A DNA stretch of 64,000 bases from PLGF01 sp052139695 (GCA_052139695.1 JBKQWF010000243.1:5500-69499), one strand, 5' to 3'; shown: positions 26,021 through 34,846, counted from the first letter of the stretch. The notes: generated by a model not told the origin, from the letters alone. Made by a program: numbers and translations.

Positions 26021-27079
26021 ATGCGCGGACTACCCGCAATATCAAGTGTGGAAACGGAGTTGCCGCGGACGACCCTCGACAACAGCCAGCTCGCGGCGGA
26101 GTTTAAAAACTGGACGGCTGAAAAAATCTTAGCGAAGACCGGCATCCGCACACGGCATATCGCCGGCCCGGATGAATGCGCCTCGGATTTGGCGGTCGGC
26201 GCCGCAAAAAAACTGCTGGCCCGCGACTCCTGCCCGCGCGCGGAAATCGACTACTTGATTTACTGCACGCAAAGCCCGGATTATTTGCTCCCCACGACGG
26301 CCTGCCTGATCCAGGAACGCCTGGAGTTGTCCAATACCTGCGCGGCGCTTGATTTTAACCTGGGTTGCTCCGGTTACATCTACGGCCTGGGCCTGGCCAA
26401 AGCCTTGATTGAAAGCAGACAGGCTAACGCCGTCTTGTTTTTAACCGCCGATACTTACAGCAAATTCATCAATCCCAAAGACCAAAGCGTCCGCACTCTT
26501 TTCGGCGACGCCGGCACCGCGACCCTCATCCGGGCGGGAGTGGGGCCGGGCAAGCTGGCGGGGCCTTTCGTTTATGGAACGGATGGGAGGGGGAAGAACA
26601 ACCTGATCGTGCCCACGCGAGGTTTGAAACAAAAATTCGTGGACGGGGCGGAGCTGATCGCCGACGAAGCGGGCAATTCACGGACGGTCAATGATCTATT
26701 CATGAACGGCCCGGAAATATTTTCGTTTTCTTTGAAAGTGGTGCCGGACACCGTTTCCCGCCTTCTGGAAACTGCCGAGGTAAGTTTGGAGCAAATCGAC
26801 CTGTTCGTGTTCCATCAGGCCAACCTGTTCATGCTGGAACACCTGAGAAAAAAACTCGCCATCCCGCGGGAACGCTTTTGCGTTGACATGGAGGATGTGG
26901 GCAACACCGTGTCCTCCACCATTCCAATTGCGTTGAGCCGGATGATCGCGGCTAAAAGAATCAAGCCCGGCGCTCTGGTCATGCTGGTGGGTTTTGGCGT
27001 GGGTTATTCCTGGGGGGCCACGCTGCTGCGCTGGGAAAGCGAACCGCCAGGCGGCGAATTGGGGAAAAGTCCATCATGA
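26021..27079 (+). CDS. 3-oxoacyl-ACP synthase III (KAS III) family protein
   Basis: A 352-residue thiolase-fold condensing enzyme. The Cys-His-Asn triad is visible: NLGCSGYIYGL (Cys), FVFHQANLF (His) and GNTVSSTIP (Asn). It would join an acyl-CoA starter to malonyl-ACP. The ATG at 26021, 10 bases after the SDR stop, is chosen because the longer frame from a TTG at 25985 overlaps the SDR gene. Loop sequences such as STPT-like segments are replaced by CTQSPDYLLPTTACL, the form found in KAS III homologues of specialised clusters. Its stop overlaps the acyltransferase start (ATGA). Confidence 0.9.
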   Translation: MRGLPAISSVETELPRTTLDNSQLAAEFKNWTAEKILAKTGIRTRHIAGPDECASDLAVGAAKKLLARDSCPRAEIDYLIYCTQSPDYLLPTTACLIQERLELSNTCAALDFNLGCSGYIYGLGLAKALIESRQANAVLFLTADTYSKFINPKDQSVRTLFGDAGTATLIRAGVGPGKLAGPFVYGTDGRGKNNLIVPTRGLKQKFVDGAELIADEAGNSRTVNDLFMNGPEIFSFSLKVVPDTVSRLLETAEVSLEQIDLFVFHQANLFMLEHLRKKLAIPRERFCVDMEDVGNTVSSTIPIALSRMIAAKRIKPGALVMLVGFGVGYSWGATLLRWESEPPGGELGKSPS

Positions 27080-27579
27080 AAAAAAATGCCCTGCGCAGAC
27101 TCCAGATTCGCCTCTTCGGCGTCCTGGCCCGCCTGGCTCCGGGCGCGGAGAGTGTGCGGCCTTGGCTGCACCGCCTGCGCGGGGTGAAGATTTCAGGTTC
27201 GGTTTTTATTGGTGAAGATGTGCTGATTGAAACCGAGTATCCCGAGTGCGTGGAGATTCACGACGCCGTTTCCATCAGTATGCGCGCGATCATCGTTGCC
27301 CACACGCGCGGCGTCGGCAAAGTGATCCTGGAAAAGAATTGTTTCATCGGACCGAATGCGGTCCTTTGTTGTTCGGTGGGCAAAGTGTTGCGGGTGGGGG
27401 AAGGAGCGGTGGTCAGCGCGGGATCGGTTATTACGCGGAGTGTTCCGGCGCGCACCATGGTGGCGCCGCCGCCCACGCGAGCCGTCGCCACTCTGGACGT
27501 GCCCTTTACCAACGATGTCACCATGGAGCAATTTCTCTCCGGCTTAAAACTGCTGGGAGATCGCAAGCCTCGCCGGTGA
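27076..27579 (+). CDS. Left-handed beta-helix (hexapeptide) acyltransferase
   Basis: A 167-residue acyltransferase of the hexapeptide-repeat family. Irregular hexapeptides run from ISGSVFIGEDVLIE to VGEGAVVSAGSVITRSVPARTMVA. A short basic N-terminal helix precedes them. Such enzymes form trimers and move an acyl group from CoA or ACP to a sugar or amino sugar. With an ACP, a reductase and KAS III directly upstream, an acyl-ACP donor is a reasonable inference. It shares ATGA with the KAS III gene and TGATG with the next. Confidence 0.85.
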   Translation: MKKNALRRLQIRLFGVLARLAPGAESVRPWLHRLRGVKISGSVFIGEDVLIETEYPECVEIHDAVSISMRAIIVAHTRGVGKVILEKNCFIGPNAVLCCSVGKVLRVGEGAVVSAGSVITRSVPARTMVAPPPTRAVATLDVPFTNDVTMEQFLSGLKLLGDRKPRR

Positions 27580-29366
27580 TGGATGACCCCATGTCCGCCG
27601 TTCTCGTCCAACTTTGCCTCGAAACAGCTTCCGTCGCGGATGTCTGCGTGGCGGGGATTGCGGAATTGGCAGGTTTGCGGGTGGTGGCAGTCAAAGACCT
27701 TCACCAGGCCCTCGCGGAGTTGAAGAGCGTGGCGGAAGGGGGCAATTGGCCGGTGGTTTTGGCGCTCAGTGGCTCAACGGCCCTGCATCTCCGTCCCTCC
27801 GCCAAAGGGTTAAACGAGGAAGTGGTGAGAGAACTGCGGGGATTGGCCAGTTTTTTCGTTTATGATTTTCCGCCAAAACAAGGCACTGAATTATTGGGAC
27901 AGTGGGTGCCGCCGCACCGAGGGGCTTCAGTCGAGTGTCTCCCCGCGGGGCCAATGACTTATGAGTTTCATGAAGCCGCCAAGCCGCCCCTCGCAGGTCA
28001 CTCTTTCACTTCTATGGCGGCCAAGCCGCTCAGGGTCTTCGCGATTCAGGAGAGCTTGGAAACCGCGACTATTCTCCTCTCGGTGAAGGCGCGGCCACTT
28101 TTGATCTCTCATGCTCATGGCGGCGCGGTTGATTATTTTCTCAGTGAAGGTCCCGGGATTTGCGTGGATATGCCCCTGACCCAGCCGCGGAGTTGGCAGG
28201 ATTACCATGCCGGGGTGTTGCCGACCGCGCTGGCGCTGAAGCGGATGTTCGCGCAATATTGCTGGCACAATCCTTTTCCCGCCGCCTGCATGGTGATTGA
28301 CGATCCTTTGTTGCAAAGCCGATATGGCTGGTTCCAGTACGCCGAAGTGCTCGCGGAACTGACGGCGAAGGATTATACGATGACGGTTGCCTTCATCCCC
28401 TCCAATTACCGCCGCAGCGACCCGCAAGTGGCGGCGCAAGTCGCCCGCCATGCGAACCTCTTGTCCATTTGTGTCCACGGCTGCGACCATACAGGCGGGG
28501 AGTTTGGTGAAACTAACGCCCGATCCATAGAAAGCAAGTCGGCCGCCGCCATGGCGCACATGGAAGAACATCAAAGTCTCACGGGTTTGGACTTCGATTC
28601 CGTCATGGTCTTTCCGCAGGGTCTCTACTCCAGTTGCGCTCTGTCCGCGCTTAAACATTGCGGCTATCTGGCGGCGGTCAACACCGAGCCTTATCCGACC
28701 GATCATTCGACCTCCCCCATCACCCTTGCCGACGTTTTTGGCCTGGCGATGACGCGCTTCGATTCGTTTCCGCTTTTTACGCGGCACTATCCGAAGGCGT
28801 TGTTTGATTTCGCGGTGGACCTTTTTTGGGGCAAGCCCGCCCTCGTGGTGGAACATCATGACTATTTCCGAAACGGGCCGGGCGGCGCCACCGCATTTGT
28901 CAATCAACTCCGGCAACTGGACCCGCGGCTTGAGTGGCTTACTTTGGAAAAAGCGTTGATCCGCTCCGGCCATTATCAACTCATCGGCCCCGGAAGCTAC
29001 GCCGTCAAATTCGTCACGGCCACTTTTCTCTTGCGCAACCCGCTGCCGCAACGGGCCCGTTTTGATTGCCGCAAGCCGGAAAGTGAACCAGAGCGGATTT
29101 TGAACGCGACCGTTGACGGAAAAGACGTTCCTTATCGGATGGAGGCCGGCAATGTGTGTTTGATACTTGATCTGGAAGCGGGAGAACAGCGCGCCATCGC
29201 GCTGCAATATAAACCGTACCAGGCTTGCCGGGTGGAGCGGTCTCCAAAATATAAACTGAAGGCGTTCGTTCGACGCCGGCTGTCTGAGTTCCGAGATAAT
29301 CACCTGGCCCGAAACGAACGTGCGTTGGAACTGGCCAAGACCCTGAAACGATGGCTGCGTGCCTGA
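27579..29366 (+). CDS. Polysaccharide deacetylase-like protein
   Basis: A 595-residue protein starting at the ATG that overlaps the previous stop (TGATG). The middle part has a NodB-like arrangement: MVIDDPLLQSRYGW (Asp pair, about 240), VHGCDHTGGEF (His-x-x-x-His type, about 300) and VMVFPQGLYSSCALSALKHCGYLAAVN (about 340-366). This suggests a metal-dependent deacetylase fold, although the canonical TFDD/HSxxH motifs are altered, so catalysis is uncertain. No signal peptide is evident. The N-terminal 200 residues and the C-terminal domain are not recognised. The position in the cassette suggests that it acts on the same glycan or lipid. Confidence 0.65.
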   Translation: MDDPMSAVLVQLCLETASVADVCVAGIAELAGLRVVAVKDLHQALAELKSVAEGGNWPVVLALSGSTALHLRPSAKGLNEEVVRELRGLASFFVYDFPPKQGTELLGQWVPPHRGASVECLPAGPMTYEFHEAAKPPLAGHSFTSMAAKPLRVFAIQESLETATILLSVKARPLLISHAHGGAVDYFLSEGPGICVDMPLTQPRSWQDYHAGVLPTALALKRMFAQYCWHNPFPAACMVIDDPLLQSRYGWFQYAEVLAELTAKDYTMTVAFIPSNYRRSDPQVAAQVARHANLLSICVHGCDHTGGEFGETNARSIESKSAAAMAHMEEHQSLTGLDFDSVMVFPQGLYSSCALSALKHCGYLAAVNTEPYPTDHSTSPITLADVFGLAMTRFDSFPLFTRHYPKALFDFAVDLFWGKPALVVEHHDYFRNGPGGATAFVNQLRQLDPRLEWLTLEKALIRSGHYQLIGPGSYAVKFVTATFLLRNPLPQRARFDCRKPESEPERILNATVDGKDVPYRMEAGNVCLILDLEAGEQRAIALQYKPYQACRVERSPKYKLKAFVRRRLSEFRDNHLARNERALELAKTLKRWLRA

Positions 29367-29861
29367 ATGCGGCCAAGCAGCTCAGATACTTCTCGCGCGC
29401 AAATGAAACAGTTTCCTGAAAGGCCCAAATATCAAGTGAGTTCCACCTTGCCGGCGGCGGACAGGGCGGCTTTGGAGAGGCTGTTTTTCTTTAATGAGAA
29501 TCAAGCGCGGCTGCGCGACTCGGTCGTGCGCGCGGTGGAAGGATATGGCGGTCCGAAAATCGTAAGAAGGGAAGGGATGTTGCGTCTTGTCCTGCCCCGC
29601 ATTGAAAATGCCCAGACCCTTTACTTTCGCACAAACGAGTTCAATCCGCTGCTGGTCGGGGTGGTGGTGTATGTGCGGGAAGAGCGCAATTTGAAGGTCC
29701 TTTTTTGGGCGCTGCGACCGGATTGCACCTGCGAGAGCCAGCCTGGACAATACCTTTTGCTTGAAATTGTCGAGACGCTGAAAGACGTGGGCAGCAGAAT
29801 CGTTGGAGTAGATGGTATCGCGTTTGAGTTTGGCTCTCGCGAATACAAGCTTCGCATTTGA
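29367..29861 (+). CDS. Hypothetical protein ending the acyl cassette
   Basis: A 164-residue protein whose ATG directly follows the previous stop (TGAATG); an ATG at 29403 is an alternative. It is a mixed alpha/beta protein (LERLFFFNENQARLRDSVVRAVE, then LLVGVVVYVREERNLKVLFWALRPD) without transmembrane segments. I do not recognise a family. The alternation of strands and the absence of catalytic motifs leave function open. It is coupled to the deacetylase-like gene and therefore part of the same transcript. Confidence 0.7.
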   Translation: MRPSSSDTSRAQMKQFPERPKYQVSSTLPAADRAALERLFFFNENQARLRDSVVRAVEGYGGPKIVRREGMLRLVLPRIENAQTLYFRTNEFNPLLVGVVVYVREERNLKVLFWALRPDCTCESQPGQYLLLEIVETLKDVGSRIVGVDGIAFEFGSREYKLRI

Positions 29862-29917
29862 GTGGGTTGATGGCGCGTGGCGCGGGGCCCGCGCACCTTC
29901 TCCTGAGGGGACTTCCT

Positions 29918-29940
29918 GGTCCGATCGCTAAAACGCTTCG
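29918..29940. repeat. 23-bp direct repeat, right copy flanking the acyl cassette
   Basis: GGTCCGAT-C-GCT-A-AAACGCTTCG, matching 24833-24855 with two substitutions. It lies between the last cassette gene and the convergent sialidase gene. Confidence 0.65.
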
Positions 29941-29944
29941 TTGA

Positions 29945-31177
29945 TCACGGTCCTGATCGGGGTGGCTTCCCAGGCGATGGAACCGGCTCCAAGGCGTCAA
30001 GAAAAGCAGCGCCGAAGACGGCGAACACAATCCGCTCATAGGGGGTGTTGTCGCCGCATTCGAAGAGCAGCCCTGCCTTTCCCCCTGGCAGCTTGACCAT
30101 ATCCGAGTAAGCCGAAGGCCCCTCAAATATCACCTTCGCCGTGCTCCAGGTTCGCGTCTCGTCGAAGCTGCTCCAAACCTTCATCTGGCGGCGCTCGGAA
30201 GGGTCGCCCGGGGCGGAAAACAGAATGCGGTTGGTCTGGCCTCCTTGGTCGATGGCGAAACAACGCACCACGGAGCTCTCCACGACCGGCGACACGAGGC
30301 TGGCCGCGATGGCAAACGGAGCGTCGAACGTCGCGCCCCCGTCACTGCTGCGGGCAAAGGCGCGGTGGCCCTCGACAGTGCCTTCTTGACAGCGGGCGGC
30401 GACGTAAATCCGCCCATCGGTCAGTTCCACGGCGGAGCATTCATTGGGGTTGACCCGGCCATCGTTCGGGCTGTCGTCGGCCCCAATGCGCCACGTCGCT
30501 CCAGCGTCATCGCTCAAGAGCAAGTGCGCTCCGCCCGCTGACCAGTCGGCGGAGTGGCTGGTACTATGATTGCACGGAGCGATGAGCCGGCCAGCGTGCG
30601 CGCCGCGCGCCAGTTGGATTCCATGTCCCGGTCCGGTGGCGTAATACCGCCAATCCGCTCGTTTAGCGGTGGACGTTATCTCTCTGGCCGCGCTCCAGGT
30701 CGCCCCGTTATCACCGCTTTCTTGCACGAAAGCGCGGCGATCTTTTACTGTGCCCGCCAGCACCTCATTTTCCGTGACGTTGCCGGCGTTGCGGCTGGTC
30801 AGCAGCAGGATTTTGCCGGTCAACACATCGACGATGGGCGTAGGGTTGCCGAAGGTATTGGTGCCATCACCGCCTATGAACTGAAGGGGCCCCCAAGTCA
30901 GTCCATTGTCGAAACTGCGTTTAAGAACCAAGTCAATCGCGCCGATGTCGCCGGAATTATTCCTGCGGCCTTCGGCAAAGGCCAGCAAAGTCCCGTTGCT
31001 GGCGCGGACGACGGCTGGAATGCGGAAAGTGTGATAGCCTTGGGTTCCGCTGCGGAATACCTGCACCTGGGATGGCGCGATGCCAGCGGTCGCTGCCGGG
31101 CTTATCAACAGCAGGAAAGCCATAGTCACGATAAGGATTCGCGACCTGGCAACCGTCGCAACCGCGGCAATTCTCAT
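29945..31177 (-). CDS. Exo-alpha-sialidase (GH33-like), secreted
   Basis: A 410-residue exported sialidase-fold protein. A signal peptide spans about 1-31 (ILIVTMAFLLLISPAATA). The YHTFRIPAVV motif near residue 48 carries the first catalytic-pocket Arg, and at least four Asp-box repeats occur: SFDNGLTWG, SGDNGATWS, SDDAGATWR and SSDGGATF. The nucleophile region has a Glu in NPNECSAVEL, and a late Tyr is in GPSAYSDMV. It should cleave terminal sialic acids or related 2-keto sugars from glycans. The ATG lies 3 bases after the stop of the upstream pRiA4b-like gene, suggesting coupling to a gene of unrelated type. Confidence 0.87.
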   Translation of the reverse strand: MRIAAVATVARSRILIVTMAFLLLISPAATAGIAPSQVQVFRSGTQGYHTFRIPAVVRASNGTLLAFAEGRRNNSGDIGAIDLVLKRSFDNGLTWGPLQFIGGDGTNTFGNPTPIVDVLTGKILLLTSRNAGNVTENEVLAGTVKDRRAFVQESGDNGATWSAAREITSTAKRADWRYYATGPGHGIQLARGAHAGRLIAPCNHSTSHSADWSAGGAHLLLSDDAGATWRIGADDSPNDGRVNPNECSAVELTDGRIYVAARCQEGTVEGHRAFARSSDGGATFDAPFAIAASLVSPVVESSVVRCFAIDQGGQTNRILFSAPGDPSERRQMKVWSSFDETRTWSTAKVIFEGPSAYSDMVKLPGGKAGLLFECGDNTPYERIVFAVFGAAFLDALEPVPSPGKPPRSGP

Positions 31178-31180
31178 GGG

Positions 31181-32527
31181 TCAGTCAAACGAGCGATATT
31201 GTGCCGGCGCCTTGCCCGCCGATTCGATCACTTTCGGTTCCCGCAGCCGGCAGGGTTCGGCCTCAATTTGTTCCAGACGCACCTTGAATTGCCAATCGTC
31301 TCCGTAGTCAAAGGTGAAGAGCATTTCGCCTCCCACCGCCAGGTCCGTTTCACCCACCGCAATTTCCGGCGTGAAGGGCCCTTCGTCCGTGCAAGGATGA
31401 TTATAAACGCGACCCTTGCCGCGCTGGTCGCGATAGCGGAAGTCGTACAGGTGGTCGTCGTCCAACTTAAAGGCGTGAAGGATTGCTCCTGCCAACCCGT
31501 CCAATGAAATACCCGGCGGCACGGCGAATCGGCGCCAGATGCTGCTGCCGTCATCCCACCCCGCATACCATCGTGCAAGGCCGACCTTGAAAATGTGGGC
31601 TCCCCGCCTTGGTTCGACGACCGGGCGCGCATAAACAGTCTGAAATTCAGGGAAGTAGGGATTGAATATCGGCTGAAGCATCCCGAACTCGGCCTGCGGC
31701 TCGGTCTCAGCCGCCTCTTCTTCCGACTCGGACTCCTCTTCGCTCCCTGCTTCCTCATATTCCTCCTCCATTGCTTTCACGAACTGGACCAGACCCCAAG
31801 TGACCGCCGTTCCCCAGGGAGTTAGTTTGGTGCCACCGGCAAGCCAGCCGCGCCCGCCCCAAGAGCTCCGACCCCGCTGGGAGAAATCCGCCGGTCGGAT
31901 CTCAATCATCCCGCATTGTTGCAGCACAAATAGCCGCCACGGCGGGAACTCGCCCCGGGGTCCAAAAAGGCGCACCGACTCGTAATGGTCAAAATCGCGC
32001 CAGCGATCGCTCAGCTGGCCCAGAAAGAACACGGTCAGTTCGGCGGACTGAGGCTGCTCGCGGGTGCGCTCGCCACCCAAAACCTCGGATTGGGCCTGGA
32101 AAAGAAGCGCCTCCAGCAAGGCGAAATATTGCTCCGTGGCGTTCAGGCTCCGCCAGAAGTCCAGCGCCTCGGGACAAACCATCAGGCGATGGCCCTTCAT
32201 TTGCAGCAGGTCCATGACGCGAGTCAAAATGAAAATCCCCGCGAGGTTCGGGTAATCGCGCAGGAGGGCGCGCTTTAACGCCAATTGGACGGGATGACTC
32301 ACTTTGGCGTTGAGTTCCGTGAGCGATTCGCTGGGCAAACTGGCGTTGCGGCTCTTGGTGACGATGCCGCCAGGGCCAACGAACTCCAGCAAAGTGTCAA
32401 TATCTTTCAGAATGGCGCCGGGATTGCCGACGGCGATCTGGCAGCCGGTGAGACGCCGTTGGCATTCTCCGGCCAGGCTTTGCCATCGCTTCCAGGACTT
32501 GGCCTCAAGGCCATAGGGAGAAAACAT
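31181..32527 (-). CDS. pRiA4b ORF-3-like domain protein, long form
   Basis: A 448-residue protein from the ATG at 32527 (a TTG lies four codons earlier). The C-terminal third (WYAGWDDGSSIWRRFAVPPG to FTFDYGDDWQFKVRLE) matches the plasmid pRiA4b ORF-3 domain with its LHxxI-like and DYGDxW motifs. The N-terminal 270 residues are helical and unrecognised, and a Glu-rich linker (EEEYEEAGSEEESESEEEAAE) separates the two. The family has no established role, although members sit near mobile DNA. A second, short copy lies 51 bases upstream on the same strand. Confidence 0.82.
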   Translation of the reverse strand: MFSPYGLEAKSWKRWQSLAGECQRRLTGCQIAVGNPGAILKDIDTLLEFVGPGGIVTKSRNASLPSESLTELNAKVSHPVQLALKRALLRDYPNLAGIFILTRVMDLLQMKGHRLMVCPEALDFWRSLNATEQYFALLEALLFQAQSEVLGGERTREQPQSAELTVFFLGQLSDRWRDFDHYESVRLFGPRGEFPPWRLFVLQQCGMIEIRPADFSQRGRSSWGGRGWLAGGTKLTPWGTAVTWGLVQFVKAMEEEYEEAGSEEESESEEEAAETEPQAEFGMLQPIFNPYFPEFQTVYARPVVEPRRGAHIFKVGLARWYAGWDDGSSIWRRFAVPPGISLDGLAGAILHAFKLDDDHLYDFRYRDQRGKGRVYNHPCTDEGPFTPEIAVGETDLAVGGEMLFTFDYGDDWQFKVRLEQIEAEPCRLREPKVIESAGKAPAQYRSFD

Positions 32528-32578
32528 ATGATCTCGCAAGTTAAACTCTGCTACCGCGTCCCCATCGTTTGCACCCGC

Positions 32579-33274
32579 TTATTCGCTGTAGCCATCCCGC
32601 TTCATCAGCGCGCGGCGAAGCTGCGCTTCCGACGTGCGGGGCCACTTCAGCATCCGCAGGTATGCGTTTGTGCGGGTTGCATCGAACGCCTCTGGATCGA
32701 AAGGGCGTCCGAGCCATTCCTTCATTGAATTGTGCTCTTCGTGCCTGGGGTTGCGGAGAATCTTCACCAAGTCCTGGTAGCCCCCAGGCCCGCCGCAGTC
32801 GTCTGGCGGGCAGGCGCGCTTGCCGGCCAGGCATACGGCGGTTGTCGCCCCGTCGGGCTCCGGCGGCAGGATCTTTTCCACAACGATGGCATGCTGCCAG
32901 GTGTCCCCGAAATCATATTCATAATACAAAACATCCTTTGCGCATGGCGCGACATCCCGGATGGAAAACTTGGCTTCATCCAGGACCTCCGACTCGCCCC
33001 CGAACTGTGGGGTATTGACCTGCGGCTCCGAGAAGAGCCGGCCACCCGCGGCGAACTGATGCAGGTGGCTGTTGGTCCAGCCCATCGCCAATTGGATGAC
33101 AGCATGGAGCCAGCCCAAGCTGGCGTTGCCGGGCACGGATAATCGGCGCCAGATCGCCGGCTTGACGAGTTCCAGCGTGATTTTGATCTGGTACGTGGGC
33201 GCGCCCGACGGAGCGCCCGGGCTTTGAGCCCGCTTGGCGCTTGAACCGTTTTTTGAAAAAGATTCGTTTTTCAC
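32579..33274 (-). CDS. pRiA4b ORF-3-like domain protein, short form
   Basis: A 231-residue protein starting at GTG. It matches the pRiA4b ORF-3 family through most of its length: YQIKITLELVKPAIWRRLSVPG, LGWLHAVIQLAMGWTNSHLHQF, YEYDFGDTWQHAIVVE, then ACPPDDCGGPGGY, the usual cysteine pair followed by the GG-Y motif. It is intact. Together with the long form it makes a tandem of the same domain on one strand, leading into the sialidase gene. Confidence 0.88.
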   Translation of the reverse strand: MKNESFSKNGSSAKRAQSPGAPSGAPTYQIKITLELVKPAIWRRLSVPGNASLGWLHAVIQLAMGWTNSHLHQFAAGGRLFSEPQVNTPQFGGESEVLDEAKFSIRDVAPCAKDVLYYEYDFGDTWQHAIVVEKILPPEPDGATTAVCLAGKRACPPDDCGGPGGYQDLVKILRNPRHEEHNSMKEWLGRPFDPEAFDATRTNAYLRMLKWPRTSEAQLRRALMKRDGYSE

Positions 33275-33350
33275 AGCGAGTCAAAGGTGGGGCTTGCTAC
33301 GCGAATTGTGAAGCCGGAAATTAGGAATGTTCGATCACATGGCGCCGGGC

Positions 33351-33761
33351 TCAGGAAGCTGCGAAAGGGTCAAGCAGAACGACTCCCGTGTGTACGACGT
33401 CGGCTGAATTCCGGGTCGCCAGCGTCAGGTCATGCACCAGCGCAGTCGCCGCCAGCAATCCGTCCACCGTGGAAAGGGGGCGAATCGCGCTCAGACGACC
33501 CCATTGATCCGCCACTGCCTGCGTGATGGGGAGGATCTGATCGCCGTAACGCCGTTCCAATCCGTTGAGCCAGTCCTCCAGCGCGCGAGCCTTGACTGGG
33601 TCTTTGCATCGTGCCTGTTCGATGCCTTTGCGGATTTCTCCGATGACCAAAACGCTCAGGAATATGGCGTCATCATCCACCGATTTAAACCAAGCCAAAA
33701 CATTTGGATTGATGCGGCGGCCTTTGCGCGGCTCGCTGACCACATGGGTGTACAGGCAAAT
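33351..33761 (-). pseudogene. VapC-type PIN toxin lacking its first catalytic Asp
   Basis: From the GTG at 33743 the frame reads VVSEPRKGRRINPNVLAWF, clearly the VapC region that normally follows LLDTN. The codons just upstream read ICLYTHVV where LLDTNVV is expected: the first catalytic Asp is Tyr and the Asn is His, with no start codon before them. Later motifs survive: IGEIRKGI (Glu), STVDGLLAA (Asp) and TRNSADV. No antitoxin gene is adjacent. The toxin is probably inactive. Confidence 0.72.
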
Positions 33762-33844
33762 GTAGCGGGTCCGTAGCGGGTCTGTCGCGGGTTTTGTAGC
33801 TACTTAAGTGCCTGACCATCAACGATGTAGCGGGTGTAGCGGGT
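33762..33844. repeat. Short GTAGCGGGT repeat array
   Basis: The 9-mer GTAGCGGGT occurs at 33762-33770, 33773-33781, 33827-33835 and 33836-33844, with a variant GTCGCGGGT at 33784-33792. The array runs directly into the decayed 5' end of the vapC remnant. Confidence 0.6.
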
Positions 33845-34181
33845 TTTCAGACATCATGCCCTCATCACTCCACTACTTGCTTCCCTTAGCGCCCGCGCAA
33901 AATCAATTTCCGAGAATGAGGCGCAATTCAAACATGAACGGGTGCGCCCCCGGCCCCGCGTTCCTCAGAGCCATTGGGAATTGGTCAGTGAGAATTTGTT
34001 ATTTGGCATTGAAGAACCCCGGTGCGGCATGACAAAAACTCGTGTTTTGGCGGAGCGGGGCCTGCAATGACAAATGACAAATCCTCAATATACGAATACC
34101 AATTTCCGAGGACTGACCGTCACGGTTTCCTTGTTCAATTCCGAGGTTGGCTTTCGCCATGATTCATGAGATAATGTTGCC
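33845..34181. other. 337-base stretch without a recognisable gene
   Basis: No credible coding frame on either strand. There is a low-complexity ACAAATGACAAATCC segment near 34066-34080 and AT-richer sequence before the antitoxin start at 34182. A promoter for the antitoxin-toxin pair should lie in its last 100 bases, but no clear -35/-10 pair was found. Confidence 0.35.
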
Positions 34182-34418
34182 ATGCAAACTGTGACATTGT
34201 CTGAGGCGCAGAAACACCTGTTGGAACTCGTGCGGGATTTACCCCGCGAAGGCGAATTGCTCATCACCGAAGCCAACCAACCTGTTGCCCGGCTGTCTCC
34301 CGTGACCGCGCGCGCCTCGTTGCGCCACCTGGAGCCAAAGTCCGTGGGAGCGGTGCTTCGGCCTTTTCCTTCGCCGTTGGACGACACCCTGGGTGAAATG
34401 CTTGGCCCGCGCTCATGA
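34182..34418 (+). CDS. Phd/YefM-type antitoxin
   Basis: A 78-residue antitoxin of the Phd/YefM class. The opening QTVTLSEAQKHLLELVRDLPREGELLITEANQPVARLSPV is the conserved DNA-binding and dimerisation part; the tail (RPFPSPLDDTLGEML) would wrap the toxin. The stop overlaps the toxin start by ATGA. It presumably represses its own promoter together with the toxin. Confidence 0.88.
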   Translation: MQTVTLSEAQKHLLELVRDLPREGELLITEANQPVARLSPVTARASLRHLEPKSVGAVLRPFPSPLDDTLGEMLGPRS

Positions 34419-34843
34419 TTGGCGCTGACACCACCTTTCTGGTTCAGCTCCAACTCATCGAGCTGCCCGCCCACAAGACCGCGCACGAACTCCTGCAACG
34501 AGAGATTCTGCAACCCCAAGTCCCGCTCGCTCTCGCGCCGCAAGTCCTCGCCGAGTTCATTCATGTCGTCACCGACCCGCGCCGTTTTCAAAACCCCCTT
34601 ACGCCGGAGGAAGCGGTGTCCAAGGCCCGCTTCTGGTGGCACGCCGCGGAGGTCCAGCATGTCTTTCCAAACAGCGAGTCCACAACCCTCTTTCTTGACT
34701 GGATGCAGCGCCATCAACTTGGGCGCAAACGGATTCTCGACACGCAGCTTGCGGCCATCCTTTGGACGGCGGGCGTACGCCAGGTCCTCACCGCCAACCC
34801 CGCCGACTTCCAAATCCTCGGTTTTCAATTGCTGACACCCTGA
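34415..34843 (+). CDS. VapC-type PIN-domain toxin, intact
   Basis: A 142-residue PIN-domain ribonuclease. The acidic residues are in place: GADTTFLVQ (Asp4), LAEFIHVVTDP (Glu), RILDTQLAAIL (Asp) and TANPADFQ (Asn/Asp at the C-terminus). It has the size and motif order of VapC toxins. It is coupled by a 4-base overlap to the Phd-type antitoxin upstream, a common mixed pairing. Confidence 0.9.
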   Translation: MIGADTTFLVQLQLIELPAHKTAHELLQREILQPQVPLALAPQVLAEFIHVVTDPRRFQNPLTPEEAVSKARFWWHAAEVQHVFPNSESTTLFLDWMQRHQLGRKRILDTQLAAILWTAGVRQVLTANPADFQILGFQLLTP

Positions 34844-34846
34844 CTG

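Noticed and set aside
27927..29303. 458-residue minus-strand frame opposite the deacetylase-like gene
   Set aside because: The plus-strand gene is coupled to its neighbours by overlapping codons and carries motifs; the antisense frame is Arg/His-rich noise.
33762..33844. GTAGCGGGT repeats as a CRISPR array
   Set aside because: Units are 9 bases, spacers are 0-34 bases and irregular, and no cas gene is present.
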